Shown: piece by piece, positions 56,105 through 64,000 of the stretch | Layout of the letters: every line of letters starts with the position of its first letter | Numbering within the stretch: the stretch's first letter is position 1 | Source: Streptomyces tuirus | Lineage (GTDB): Bacteria; Actinomycetota; Actinomycetes; Streptomycetales; Streptomycetaceae | DNA: 64,000 nt | Direction of reading: 5' to 3' | Assembly (NCBI GenBank): GCA_018195615.1 | Contig: JAGTPG010000002.1 | Span: 3,290,501-3,354,500 of the forward strand | Program-made: the position numbers and the translations under genes | The notes under the pieces: model-generated | Database searches by the model: none | The model's input: only the letters and a program-made list of their open reading frames with translations | Told to the model about the DNA's origin: nothing

Positions 56105-58681
56105 GTGCCCGGTGAGAATCTGTCCCGCGACGAGGCCCGGGAGCGGGCCGCCCTGATCGGCGTCGACGGGTACGAGGTGTCCCTCGACCTGCGGTCCGCG
56201 GTCGGTGAGGACGACACCGGCGGGCCCCGCACGTTCCGGTCCGTCACGACCGTCCGGTTCCGCTGCAACGAGCCCGGAGCGAGCAGCTTCGCCGACCTGA
56301 TCGCGCCGAGTGTGACGTCCGTCTCACTCAACGGCCGTGATCTGGACCCGGGTGAGGTCTTCGACGGCTCCCGGATCACGCTGGAGGACCTGGCCGCCGA
56401 CAACGAGCTGGTCGTCGACGCCCAGTGCGCCTACTCGCGCACCGGTGAGGGTCTGCACCGCTTCGTCGACCCCGAGGACGGCGAGGTGTACCTGTACACC
56501 CAGTACGAGCCGGCCGACTCCCGCCGGGTCTTCGCGGGCTTCGAGCAGCCCGACCTCAAGGCCCCGTACCGCTTCGAGGTCCGGGCCCCGGAGGGCTGGA
56601 CGGTGTGGAGCAACGGGGCCGGGGAGAAGACCGACGGGGTGTGGCGCTTCGCCGAGACCAAGCCGATCTCGACGTACATCACGTGCGTGGTGGCGGGCCC
56701 GTACCACTACGTCACGGACTCCTACTCCCGTACGTATCCGGACGGCACGACGCTGCGGATCCCGCTCGGCGCCCTGTGCCGCAAGGGCCTCGCGCCCCAC
56801 TTCGACGCCGAGGACGTCTTCCTGGTCACCAAGCAGGGCCTGGACTTCTTCCACGACCACTTCGACTACCCGTACCCGTTCGGGAAGTACGACCAGGCGT
56901 TCGTGCCCGAGTACAACCTGGGCGCGATGGAGAACCCCGGTCTGGTGACGTTCCGGGAGGAGTTCATCTTCCGCGGGAAGGTGACGCAGGCGTCCTACGA
57001 GGGCCGGGCCAACGTCGTGCTGCACGAGATGGCGCACATGTGGTTCGGTGACCTGGTCACCATGGAGTGGTGGGACGACCTGTGGCTGAAGGAGTCGTTC
57101 GCGGACTTCATGGGCGAGTTCTCGCTGGTCGGCGCGACCCGTTTCAAGAACGGCTGGGTCACCTTCGCCAACCGCCGCAAGGCGTGGGCCTACCGGGCCG
57201 ACCAGCTGCCCTCCACGCACCCGATCACGGCGGACATCCGCGACCTGCAGGACGCCAAGCTGAACTTCGACGGCATCACGTACGCCAAGGGCGCGTCGGT
57301 GCTGAAGCAGCTCGTGGCCTACGTCGGTGAGGACGCGTTCCTGGAGGGTGCCCGGCGCTACTTCAAGCGGCACGCGTACGGCAACACGCGCCTGGGTGAC
57401 CTGCTGTCGGTGCTGGAGGAGACCAGCGGCCGGGACATGAGCGGCTGGTCCCGCTCCTGGCTGCAGACGGCCGGGGTGAACTCGCTGACGCCGCAGGTGC
57501 TGCTGGGCGCGGACGGCCGCGTCGAGGAGCTGGCCGTGGTCCAGGAGGCCGCCGAGTCGCACCCCGAACTGCGCCCGCACCGGGTGGCGGTGGGCCTGTA
57601 CCGGGTGACGGACGCGGGGACGCTCGAGCGGTACGCGCGCACCGAGACCGACATCGACGGAGCACGGACGGTCGTGGCGGAACTGGCCGGCGCCGACGCC
57701 CCCGACCTGGTCCTGGTCAACGACGACGACCTGACGTACTGCAAGATCCGCTTCGACGAGACCTCGCTGGCGACGCTCCACGAGCACCTGGTGTCACTGA
57801 CCGACCCCCTGGCACGCGCCCTGTGCTGGTCGGCGCTGTGGAACATGACGCGGGACGCACTGCTCCCGGCACGGCAGTTCGTCGATCTGGTGCTGCGGTT
57901 CGCGGGCCGCGAGTCCGGGATCGGTGTGCTCCAGATGCTGCACGCGTGGGCCGAGTCGGCCCTCACCCACTACGCGGCGGACGACTGGCGGGAGACCGGC
58001 GGCCGGCTGCTCGCCGAGGGCGCGCGGCGCGAACTGTACGCGGCCGAGCCGGGCAGCGAGCACCAGCTGGCCTGGGCCCGCTTCTTCGCCCGGACGGCCA
58101 CCGCCGAGGCCGACTTCGACCTGCTGCGGGACCTGCTGGCGGGCACGGTGACGGTCGAGGGCCTGGATCTGGACCAGGAGCTGCGCTGGGTCTTCCTGGA
58201 GCCGCTGACCGCACACGGGGTGGTGGACGAGAAGGCGTTGGCCGAGGAACTGTCCCGGGACGACACGGCGTCCGGCAAGCGCCACCAGGTGCGGTGTCTG
58301 GCGGCCCGCCCGTCAAAGGCGGTCAAGGCCCAGGCCTGGGCCCAGGTCGTGGAGTCGGACGAGCTGTCCAACGCCATGGTCGAGGCGACCATCGCGGGCT
58401 TCGGTCAGGGCTCGCAGCGGGAGTTGCTCGCCCCGTACGCCGACAAGTACTTCGCGGCGATCGAGCGAGTCTGGGCCGAGCGGTCGATCCAGATCGGGAT
58501 GCACGTGGTGCAGGGCCTGTTCCCGTCGCTCCAGCAGTCCCAGGAGACGCTCGACGCCACCGACGCGTGGCTGGAGGCCCACCGCGAGGCGGCCCCGGCC
58601 CTGCGCCGGCTGGTGCTGGAGGCGCGGGACGATCTGGCGCGGGCCCTGCGCGGCCAGGCGTACGACGCGACGGCGGGCTAA
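56105..58681 (+). CDS. pepN: Aminopeptidase N (M1 family zinc metallopeptidase)
   Basis: It removes N-terminal residues from peptides in the cytoplasm. The 858 residues show the exopeptidase motif GAMENPG near 275, the zinc site HEMAHMW with a Glu 18 residues on (DLWLKESFADF), and a long C-terminal helical domain, the ERAP1-like region of actinobacterial PepN. I chose GTG 56105 because GAGGAG lies eight bases upstream; a GTG at 56096 is the alternative. The frame is intact through 2.6 kb. A terminator follows at 58743. Confidence 0.95.
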   Translation: MPGENLSRDEARERAALIGVDGYEVSLDLRSAVGEDDTGGPRTFRSVTTVRFRCNEPGASSFADLIAPSVTSVSLNGRDLDPGEVFDGSRITLEDLAADNELVVDAQCAYSRTGEGLHRFVDPEDGEVYLYTQYEPADSRRVFAGFEQPDLKAPYRFEVRAPEGWTVWSNGAGEKTDGVWRFAETKPISTYITCVVAGPYHYVTDSYSRTYPDGTTLRIPLGALCRKGLAPHFDAEDVFLVTKQGLDFFHDHFDYPYPFGKYDQAFVPEYNLGAMENPGLVTFREEFIFRGKVTQASYEGRANVVLHEMAHMWFGDLVTMEWWDDLWLKESFADFMGEFSLVGATRFKNGWVTFANRRKAWAYRADQLPSTHPITADIRDLQDAKLNFDGITYAKGASVLKQLVAYVGEDAFLEGARRYFKRHAYGNTRLGDLLSVLEETSGRDMSGWSRSWLQTAGVNSLTPQVLLGADGRVEELAVVQEAAESHPELRPHRVAVGLYRVTDAGTLERYARTETDIDGARTVVAELAGADAPDLVLVNDDDLTYCKIRFDETSLATLHEHLVSLTDPLARALCWSALWNMTRDALLPARQFVDLVLRFAGRESGIGVLQMLHAWAESALTHYAADDWRETGGRLLAEGARRELYAAEPGSEHQLAWARFFARTATAEADFDLLRDLLAGTVTVEGLDLDQELRWVFLEPLTAHGVVDEKALAEELSRDDTASGKRHQVRCLAARPSKAVKAQAWAQVVESDELSNAMVEATIAGFGQGSQRELLAPYADKYFAAIERVWAERSIQIGMHVVQGLFPSLQQSQETLDATDAWLEAHREAAPALRRLVLEARDDLARALRGQAYDATAG

Positions 58682-58742
58682 CACCTTTGGCCTGAGATCT
58701 GGACTTCTGTCACCGTTACGGAATTCAGGCAATCACAGCCGT

Positions 58743-58778
58743 AACCCCTGGCCCGCACCCGAACGGACCAGGGGTTTT
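58743..58778 (+). terminator. pepN terminator
   Basis: A 9-bp stem aacccctgg/ccaggggtt with a 16-base loop and a short T run follows pepN by 60 bases. Confidence 0.7.
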
Positions 58779-58879
58779 CGGCATCCGAACATGCGTCCTT
58801 TAGTGCGTGCTTGTCCGCATTTGTCGACGGGCGTGTAACAGCGGTTAAGGGGTGGTTCGGGTGCGGGAAATCCCCGGTC

Positions 58880-59919
58880 ATGAACCAGAACACCCCGCTC
58901 TCCCCCCGCCCGCTGCACGAGCTGTCCGGCCGCGCCCGGCTGCGGGTCATGACGGTCACACAGCTCCGGGCGCACGGCGTCTCGCCGGCCCAGACGAACG
59001 AGCAGTGCCGCCGCGGCGGTCCCTGGCAGCAGCTCCTCCCGGGCGTCGTCCTGCTCCACCCCGGCCCGCCGACCAGCGAGGAGCGGCTGCACGCGGTGCT
59101 GATGTACGCGGCGCGGGAGCGCGGCACCGGGGTCCCCACCCAGCCCGGCGCGGACGGATCCCACCCCCCGGCCTACCCCGATGCGATGATCACGGGCCTG
59201 GCCGCGCTGACGCTGCACGGCTTCGCCTCCACTCCCCCGCTGCCGTCCCTGGAGGCGATCGACGTCCTGGTCCCGCGTTTGCGCCGGCTGCGCTCCACGG
59301 GCTGCGCACGGATCGTCCGGGGCTCCGCGCTGCCCGCCCCGAGCAGGTCACGGGCCTGCCGGTGGCACCGGCGGCCCGCGCCCTGGCCGACGCGGTGGCC
59401 GAGCTGGCGGACGCGGATGTGGTGCGCCGGCTGATGACGGAGGCGGTACGCGGCGCCCACTGCGAGGCCGCCGCGGTGGTGCGGGAGCTGAACCAGGCGC
59501 GGCTGCTGAGCCGCCCGCACGTGGTGGACGCGGTGGAGTCGCTGCTGGCGGAGGGCCGGGCACGGGCGGAGGAGCGCCTGTACCGGATGGTGCGCGACCA
59601 CGACCTGCCCGACCCGGTGTGGAACGTGGACCTGCGACTGCCCGGCGGCCCCTACCTCGGCGGCCTGGACGCCTACTGGCCCGACCAGGCGGTGGCGCTG
59701 GAGCTGGACACGCGGGCGCCCCGGCAGGACGACGACGCCGTGTGGTCCGAGTACGCCCGCAAGCGCGAACACCTGGAGCGGCTCGGCATCACGGTCGTCC
59801 ACATCACGCCCAGGAAGCTCCGCGACTCGGTGGAACAGCAGGCGACGGTGGTGCGCACGGCGCTGATGGCGGCGGCCGACCGCGATCCGGCCGCGTATGT
59901 CGTGGTACTGCCCCGGTAG
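58880..59919 (+). CDS. AbiEi-like winged-helix protein with DUF559/Vsr-type nuclease-like C-terminus, frameshifted as sequenced
   Basis: The restored length is 346 residues. The N-terminus (LRVMTVTQLRAHGVSPAQTNEQCRRGGPWQQLLPGVV as landmark region) resembles the AbiEi antitoxin-type winged helix. The C-terminus has GLDAYWPDQAVALELDTRAP and then KREHLERLGITVVHITPRKLRD, the pattern of DUF559/Vsr-like nuclease folds (Asp, then E-x-D). One more C in the run 59337-59340 joins ALPAP to EQVTGLPV. The 1040 bases plus one are divisible by three. The start is ATG 58880. It lies alone between pepN and a sigma factor gene. No partner AbiEii gene is visible, so a defence role is unproven. Confidence 0.7.
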
Positions 59920-59949
59920 TGACGGGCCGGGGACGGAACCAGGAGGGGA

Positions 59950-59986
59950 GAGGAGGGGCCGCCGGGGGTGCCGGCGGCCCCTCCTC
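59950..59986. terminator. Terminator after the AbiEi-like gene
   Basis: A perfect 16-bp stem (gaggaggggccgccgg and complement) with a five-base loop lies 30 bases after the stop codon. Confidence 0.8.
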
Positions 59987-60106
59987 GTGTGCGGGCTCCC
60001 GTCAGGACCTCTGCGGCAGGCAGGTGAATCCGTCAGACGGACAGCTCAGGACCGGATGCGCTTCCCGTGGACGAGGGCCAGTGTCGAGCTGAGCCGAGGA
60101 GGCGCG

Positions 60107-60715
60107 ATGGACCGAGGAACCGGAGCTCAGAGGGAAGGTGACACACAAGGCCGGGGAGGGACCACGGACGACCCCAGACTGAACCAGCTGCTCATCCGCA
60201 CCGCCGATGGCGACGAACAGGCGTTCGCCGGAGTGTACGACGCCCTGGCGGACACGGTGATGGGACTGGCCAGCCGTGTGGTGCAGGACAAGGCCCAGGC
60301 GGAGGAGGTCACCCAGGACGTGATGGTGGAGGTGTGGCGGACCGCCGACCGTTTCCATCCGATGCGGGGAGCCGCCCGGAGCTGGGTGCTCACCCTCGCG
60401 CACCGCCGCGCGGTGGACCGGGTACGGTCCGTCGCCGCGGGCCGTGCCCGCGAGCTGCGCGCCGCGGTCCGGGAACAGGAACGGTCGTTCGACACCGTTG
60501 CCGAAGAGGTCGAGGTGCGGGAGGAGCAGCGCGTGGTCTTCCGCTGCCTGGCCGGGCTGTCCCACGAGCTGAGGCTGCCCCTGGTGCTGGCCTACTACGA
60601 GGGGTTGACGTACGCGGAGGTCGCCGAGGCACTCTCGACCCCGGCGGGGACCATCAAGTCGCGGATGCGTCAGGGGCTGCAGCGCTTGCACGACTGCCTG
60701 GAGGCCGGTTCGTGA
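60107..60715 (+). CDS. ECF sigma factor, SigK-like
   Basis: It directs RNA polymerase to a small stress regulon. The 202 residues contain region 2 (DGDEQAFAGVYDALAD and AEEVTQDVMVEVWRTADRF) and region 4 (LPLVLAYYEGLTYAEVAEALSTPAGTIKSRMRQGL as landmark). The start is ATG 60107, with GAGGAGG upstream; the longer frame from 59897 has no site. It overlaps the anti-sigma gene by four bases (GTGA). The SigK/RskA arrangement is common in actinobacteria. I see no clear autoregulated promoter in the 187 bases upstream. Confidence 0.93.
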   Translation: MDRGTGAQREGDTQGRGGTTDDPRLNQLLIRTADGDEQAFAGVYDALADTVMGLASRVVQDKAQAEEVTQDVMVEVWRTADRFHPMRGAARSWVLTLAHRRAVDRVRSVAAGRARELRAAVREQERSFDTVAEEVEVREEQRVVFRCLAGLSHELRLPLVLAYYEGLTYAEVAEALSTPAGTIKSRMRQGLQRLHDCLEAGS

Positions 60716-61458
60716 ACCGTGCCGACGACCCCCACCTCGATGTCGGCGCGTACGTGCTGCACGCGCTGCCGGCCGGCGAGGAAGCCGCCTTCGAGAACCA
60801 CCTGGCCAGTTGTCCCCCGTGCCGTCTGGAGGCCGAACGGCTGTCCAGGGCCGCCGCGTGGCTGGCGGCGGCCGAGACGAGCGCACCCTCCGCCGACCTG
60901 CGCCGCCGGGTGCTCGACCAGATCGCCACCGTACGTCAGGTCCGGTCCGTCGCCTTCGCGTCGCGGCGCAGACGCCGTCGGCAACGGAGTGTCAAGCTGG
61001 CGCTGGCCGCGTCCCTGACGGCAGCCGTGGCTCTGGGAGGTGTGGCCTGGTGGCAGCACTCGGAGGCCGACACCGCGCGTGAGCAGACCGCCGAGGCCCG
61101 AGCCGGATACCGGGAGGTCGCCGATCTCCTGGCCGCCCCCGACGCCACGATCAGCACCGAGGAGCTCGCGCGCGGCGGGACCGGGAGCGTGGTCGCCTCC
61201 CGGGCGCGGGGCCGGGCCGCGTTCATCGGCGCGGGACTGCCACCGCTCGGCGACGACCGGGCCTACGAACTCTGGTACGTCGAACCATCGGGGCAGTACC
61301 GGCCGGCGGGGCTGCTGTCCGCCGCGGGCGGACGTCAGGCTCATATCCTGGACGGGCGCCTCGACGGAGCCACCGCCGTCTGTGTCACCGCCGAACCGTC
61401 CGGCGGCTCCCGCCGGCCCACCACCGACCCCCTCGGCATCATCGACGTGCCCGCGTGA
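60712..61458 (+). CDS. Anti-sigma factor, RskA-like membrane protein
   Basis: The protein has 248 residues. The N-terminal anti-sigma domain has the zinc motif HLASCPPC (His-x3-Cys-x2-Cys). A single transmembrane helix lies near 100-118 (LALAASLTAAVALGGVAWW). An extracytoplasmic RskA domain follows, with GDDRAYELWYVEPSGQYRPAG and a Gly-Gly region near GGTGSVV. The start is GTG 60712 inside the sigma gene stop. The pair is expected to respond to a surface signal by stepwise proteolysis of this protein. Confidence 0.92.
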   Translation: MNRADDPHLDVGAYVLHALPAGEEAAFENHLASCPPCRLEAERLSRAAAWLAAAETSAPSADLRRRVLDQIATVRQVRSVAFASRRRRRRQRSVKLALAASLTAAVALGGVAWWQHSEADTAREQTAEARAGYREVADLLAAPDATISTEELARGGTGSVVASRARGRAAFIGAGLPPLGDDRAYELWYVEPSGQYRPAGLLSAAGGRQAHILDGRLDGATAVCVTAEPSGGSRRPTTDPLGIIDVPA

Positions 61459-61474
61459 CGACACTCCGGCAGCG

Positions 61475-62197
61475 TCACCGCTCGGCCACCGCGACGGCGG
61501 CCGCGTGTCCCGGGCCCACCGCCACGTCGTCGACCACCCAGCCCGGCACCCGGCAGGGCCCGCGCGCGGAGGCGCCGAGGTGGTCGAGGCGGAGGTCACG
61601 TCCGAGGCCGGTGCCGAGCCCCTTCAGATACGCCTCCTTGCGGGTCCACACCCGGGCGAAGGCGACAGGACGCCGGTCCGGCGGACACGCGGCGAGCTCG
61701 GCCGCCTCCCGGGGATGCAACGTCTCCGTGAGGCCGGAGACGACGTCCGAGGCGGGCAGCCGCTCGATGTCCGCGCCGACCGCCGTGTCCGCGAAGGCGA
61801 GGAGGCAGCACCCGGCGGTACGGGAGAGGGAGAAGCACAGGGGCACGCCGGGCACGTCGGGACGGCCGTGCGGGGCTCGGCACACAGGGCACGGTCGCCG
61901 TACCAGCGGCACCTGCGACGGCTCGACCCCGAGATAGGCACCGAGGAGCAGGCGCAGGCACACGTGGGCGACCCGGTAGCCGTCCCGGTCCGCCACCCGG
62001 TGAAGTGCCGCGGCGCGCGCCCGTTCCCCGCTGTCCAGCAGCTCGTCGGCGAGCGGGGCCACGGCGCCGCGGAGGTCCTCCACCCGTGCCAGCCACAGTT
62101 CGGGCCGGCCGGGGCGGGGCGGGGCGGGGAACCGGGCCCGGGCGGCGGGTGTGAGCCGCTCGGGAGACGGGACCGGCCGCGCGGAGAGGAGGCACAT
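61475..62197 (-). CDS. 4'-phosphopantetheinyl transferase, Sfp type
   Basis: It activates carrier-protein domains of NRPS/PKS enzymes by adding the phosphopantetheine arm from CoA. The 240 residues carry the Mg-binding GADIERL and the core WTRKEAYLKGLGTGL. An N-terminal CPVCRAPHG is an extra Cys-rich feature seen in Streptomyces relatives. The start is ATG 62195-62197, 14 bases after the sbnA stop on the same strand. The operon with sbnA and sbnB supports a role in natural-product synthesis. The frame is intact. Confidence 0.92.
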   Translation of the reverse strand: MCLLSARPVPSPERLTPAARARFPAPPRPGRPELWLARVEDLRGAVAPLADELLDSGERARAAALHRVADRDGYRVAHVCLRLLLGAYLGVEPSQVPLVRRPCPVCRAPHGRPDVPGVPLCFSLSRTAGCCLLAFADTAVGADIERLPASDVVSGLTETLHPREAAELAACPPDRRPVAFARVWTRKEAYLKGLGTGLGRDLRLDHLGASARGPCRVPGWVVDDVAVGPGHAAAVAVAER

Positions 62198-62210
62198 GGC
62201 ACAGCCGCCT

Positions 62211-63224
62211 TCAGTCGGAGGGCGCCCGCACAGTGCGGAGGTCCGCGGCCGCGTCGCCGTGCGGCACCGGCGGGGTGAGCGCGTCGTCGCCGTACAGGGC
62301 CTGTACCCAGTTGCTCTGGTAGATCGTGTCGAGATAGCGCTCGCCGAGGTCCGGGGCGATCGCGACGGGCGTGAGGTTGGGCGTTCCGTGCCGGGCGAGC
62401 CAGCTCGTCGCCCCGCTGACGACCGTGCCGGTCGACCCGCCGAACAGGAAGCCCCGCCGGGCCAGGTTCCGGCAGGTACGGATGGCATCGGCTTCCTCGA
62501 CCCGGACCGCCTCGTCGACGTACCTCTCGTCGAGCAGGGGTGGCCGCATGCTCATGCCCAGGCCGGGGATCATCCGCCGTCCGGGCGGGTCGCCGAAGAT
62601 GGCGGAGCCGACACTGTCCACCGCGACGACCCGCACCGGCCGGTGCCAGGAGCGGAACCAGCGGGCACAGCCCATCAGGGTGCCGGTCGTGCCGACGCCG
62701 ATGAACAGGACGTCCAGGTGCGGGAACCAGCGGGCGATGGCCGGGGCCGTCCGGAAGTAGTGCGCCCGCCAGTTGTCGGGGTTGGTGTACTGACTCAGCC
62801 ACACATAGCGGTCGTCCGCGGCGCACAGGGCGCGCACGTGCGCCAGCCGCGCGCCCAGGAGACCGCCGGTGGCGTGCCCGTCGGAGACGACGTGGACCTG
62901 GCTGCCCAGGGCCTCCATCATCAGCCGGGTGGCCAGGTTGCACCGGGAGTCCGTCACGCAGACGAAGCGGTAGCCCTTGCTCGCCGCGATCATGCTCAGC
63001 GCCACGCCGAGATTGCCGGAGGAGGACTCGACCAGGATCGAGTCCCGCCTGAGGGTTCCGCCGCGCTCGGCGGACTCCACCATCTCGGTCGCGGCCTTCA
63101 GCTTGATCGAACCGGCGAAGTTGAAGCCCTCGCACTTGAGGAAGAGCCGGTGTCCGATCATCGGCTCCAGGTCGACGTACAGGTCCTCCTCGTTGAAGGC
63201 GTGGGGGACGGATATGACAGGCAC
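62211..63224 (-). CDS. sbnA: SbnA-like 2,3-diaminopropionate biosynthesis enzyme (PLP, cysteine-synthase fold)
   Basis: SbnA joins O-phosphoserine and glutamate to give N-(1-amino-1-carboxyl-2-ethyl)-glutamate, the first step to L-2,3-diaminopropionate. The 337 residues have the PLP lysine in GFNFAGSIKLKAA (Lys41), SSSGNLGVALSMIAA, the GVGTTGTLMG phosphate-binding loop and GLGMSMRPPL, which together match SbnA rather than CysK. The start is ATG 63222-63224. It is 43 bases after the sbnB stop and precedes the phosphopantetheinyl transferase gene. The frame is intact. Confidence 0.92.
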   Translation of the reverse strand: MPVISVPHAFNEEDLYVDLEPMIGHRLFLKCEGFNFAGSIKLKAATEMVESAERGGTLRRDSILVESSSGNLGVALSMIAASKGYRFVCVTDSRCNLATRLMMEALGSQVHVVSDGHATGGLLGARLAHVRALCAADDRYVWLSQYTNPDNWRAHYFRTAPAIARWFPHLDVLFIGVGTTGTLMGCARWFRSWHRPVRVVAVDSVGSAIFGDPPGRRMIPGLGMSMRPPLLDERYVDEAVRVEEADAIRTCRNLARRGFLFGGSTGTVVSGATSWLARHGTPNLTPVAIAPDLGERYLDTIYQSNWVQALYGDDALTPPVPHGDAAADLRTVRAPSD

Positions 63225-63267
63225 GATGTTCTCCTCGTACAGGCCGGCCGGTGGACGGATCGCGTCC

Positions 63268-64000
63268 TCAGCCGTGCCGGCTCAGTTCGTGAAAGAAGTT
63301 GTCGATGACCCGCAGTTCGCCGGAGCGGGCCACCTCGTCGTAGACGTAGCTGCCGACCGCGAGGTCCAGCACCCCCAGGCCGAACGGCGAGAAGACCACC
63401 GGACGATCGGCCGGGACCGTCACGCGGCCGGCCATCACGTCGTCGAGCGTGCCGAGCAGGAAGTCGCGGTTGCCGGTGAGGCGTTCGGTGAGGTGCGGTG
63501 AGGTGGCGGCCCTGAGGCAGTGCTCGATGTCGTCGACGACGTTGGTGGCGCCGAGCAGCACCTGCGGTGCGAGATCGCGCAGCGACACGTGCAGCACCAC
63601 CGGGTTGTGCCCGAACCACGACGGCTCCTCGATGTGCGGCCGGTCGGCGACCGTGGCGAAGACGATCAGGTCACTGAGGCGGATCAGCTCCTCGGCGCTG
63701 CGGTGCACGGTGACGCGTCCGACGGCCCCGGACTGCTCCAGGTAGGTGCGGAAGCCGGCGGCGCTGTCGGGGGACAGGTCATGCACGCCGATGGCGTCGA
63801 AGGACCAGCCGGTGCCCTCCAGGTACGTGTGGATGTAACGGGCGATCAGGCCCGCCCCGACGAACCCCAGGCGGGCCGGGCGCGGTCGTCCCCTGCTGAG
63901 CCGGTCGGCCGCCGACGCGGCGGACGCGGCGGTCCTGGCGGCGCTGATGATCGAGCTCTCCACGCAGGCGAAGGGATAGCCCGTGGCGGGGTCGTTGAGG
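63268..64000 (-). CDS. sbnB: SbnB-like dehydrogenase, C-terminal part (gene runs off the right edge)
   Basis: SbnB is an NAD-dependent member of the ornithine cyclodeaminase family that oxidises the SbnA product to release L-2,3-diaminopropionate and alpha-ketoglutarate. About 243 C-terminal residues are present. The Rossmann motif is LGFVGAGLIARYIHTYL and the chain ends VIDNFFHELSRHG. Upstream, in the same frame, LNDPATGYPFACVESSIISAARTAA reaches the window edge (given as landmark), so the start lies outside. It is the first gene of the visible sbnB-sbnA-PPTase group. Confidence 0.92.
   Translation of the reverse strand, partial: LNDPATGYPFACVESSIISAARTAASAASAADRLSRGRPRPARLGFVGAGLIARYIHTYLEGTGWSFDAIGVHDLSPDSAAGFRTYLEQSGAVGRVTVHRSAEELIRLSDLIVFATVADRPHIEEPSWFGHNPVVLHVSLRDLAPQVLLGATNVVDDIEHCLRAATSPHLTERLTGNRDFLLGTLDDVMAGRVTVPADRPVVFSPFGLGVLDLAVGSYVYDEVARSGELRVIDNFFHELSRHG

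Overview
The window is high-GC, codon-biased DNA of a Streptomyces chromosome (core region). The left end carries the order valS, a Pro-rich membrane protein, clpX, clpP2, clpP1 and tig that I know from Streptomyces. The proteins are actinobacterial in type: an ESX/type VII secretion locus, PASTA-less Ser/Thr kinases, DUF574 methyltransferase, a mycothiol-linked DsbA-like protein and a Nur-type nickel operator in front of an Fe-superoxide dismutase.

Layout. 1-7 kb: housekeeping proteostasis genes (valS 5' part, clpX, clpP2, clpP1, tig) and two tRNAs (Pro-TGG, Gly-TCC). 7-11.5 kb: a Ser/Thr kinase with an extracellular beta-propeller-like domain, a tiny membrane protein and a membrane acyltransferase. 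11.6-27.1 kb: a leftward type VII secretion and polymorphic toxin locus. In transcription order it reads two WXG100-like proteins, a DUF6507-like protein, a 938-residue secreted toxin with a C-terminal ADP-ribosyltransferase domain, three tandem paralogous immunity-like genes, an HD protein, a single-TM protein, EccD, an EspI-like ATPase, EccC (three ATPase domains) and a DUF6177-like protein. No EccB, EccE or MycP is seen. 27-43 kb: single genes (PP2C phosphatase, Eis-like acetyltransferase, Nei-type glycosylase, rpiB, two amino-acid permeases, imine-reductase-like enzyme with a divergent HxlR regulator, second Ser/Thr kinase, LPKTG wall protein, bioY, TauD remnant, sodF, methyltransferase). 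42.4-55.3 kb: a carbohydrate or polyol cluster with FGGY kinase and phosphatase, a divergent ABC importer, DeoR regulator, second ABC ATPase, D-2-hydroxyacid dehydrogenase, second FGGY kinase and glycerophosphodiesterase. It is interrupted by a tnpB-type insertion element. 55-61.5 kb: DsbA-like protein, aminopeptidase N, an AbiEi/DUF559-like protein and an ECF sigma/anti-sigma pair. 61.5-64 kb: the edge of a natural-product cluster (Sfp-type phosphopantetheinyl transferase, SbnA, SbnB), indicating L-2,3-diaminopropionate synthesis.

How the genes work together. The 11.6-27.1 kb block is the most interesting system. The WXG-like partners and the toxin N-terminus fit export through EccC/EccD. 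The toxin C-terminus has the R, STS and ExE signatures of an arginine-type ADP-ribosyltransferase. The three following genes share one domain that I do not recognise, and I infer that they protect the producer.

Quality warning. Eighteen apparent frameshifts are spread through otherwise intact, conserved genes, including tig. Each is explained by one missing base in a run of G or C, and adding one base per site restores a conserved reading frame and a length divisible by three. I treat them as base-calling errors and give coordinates for the restored genes.
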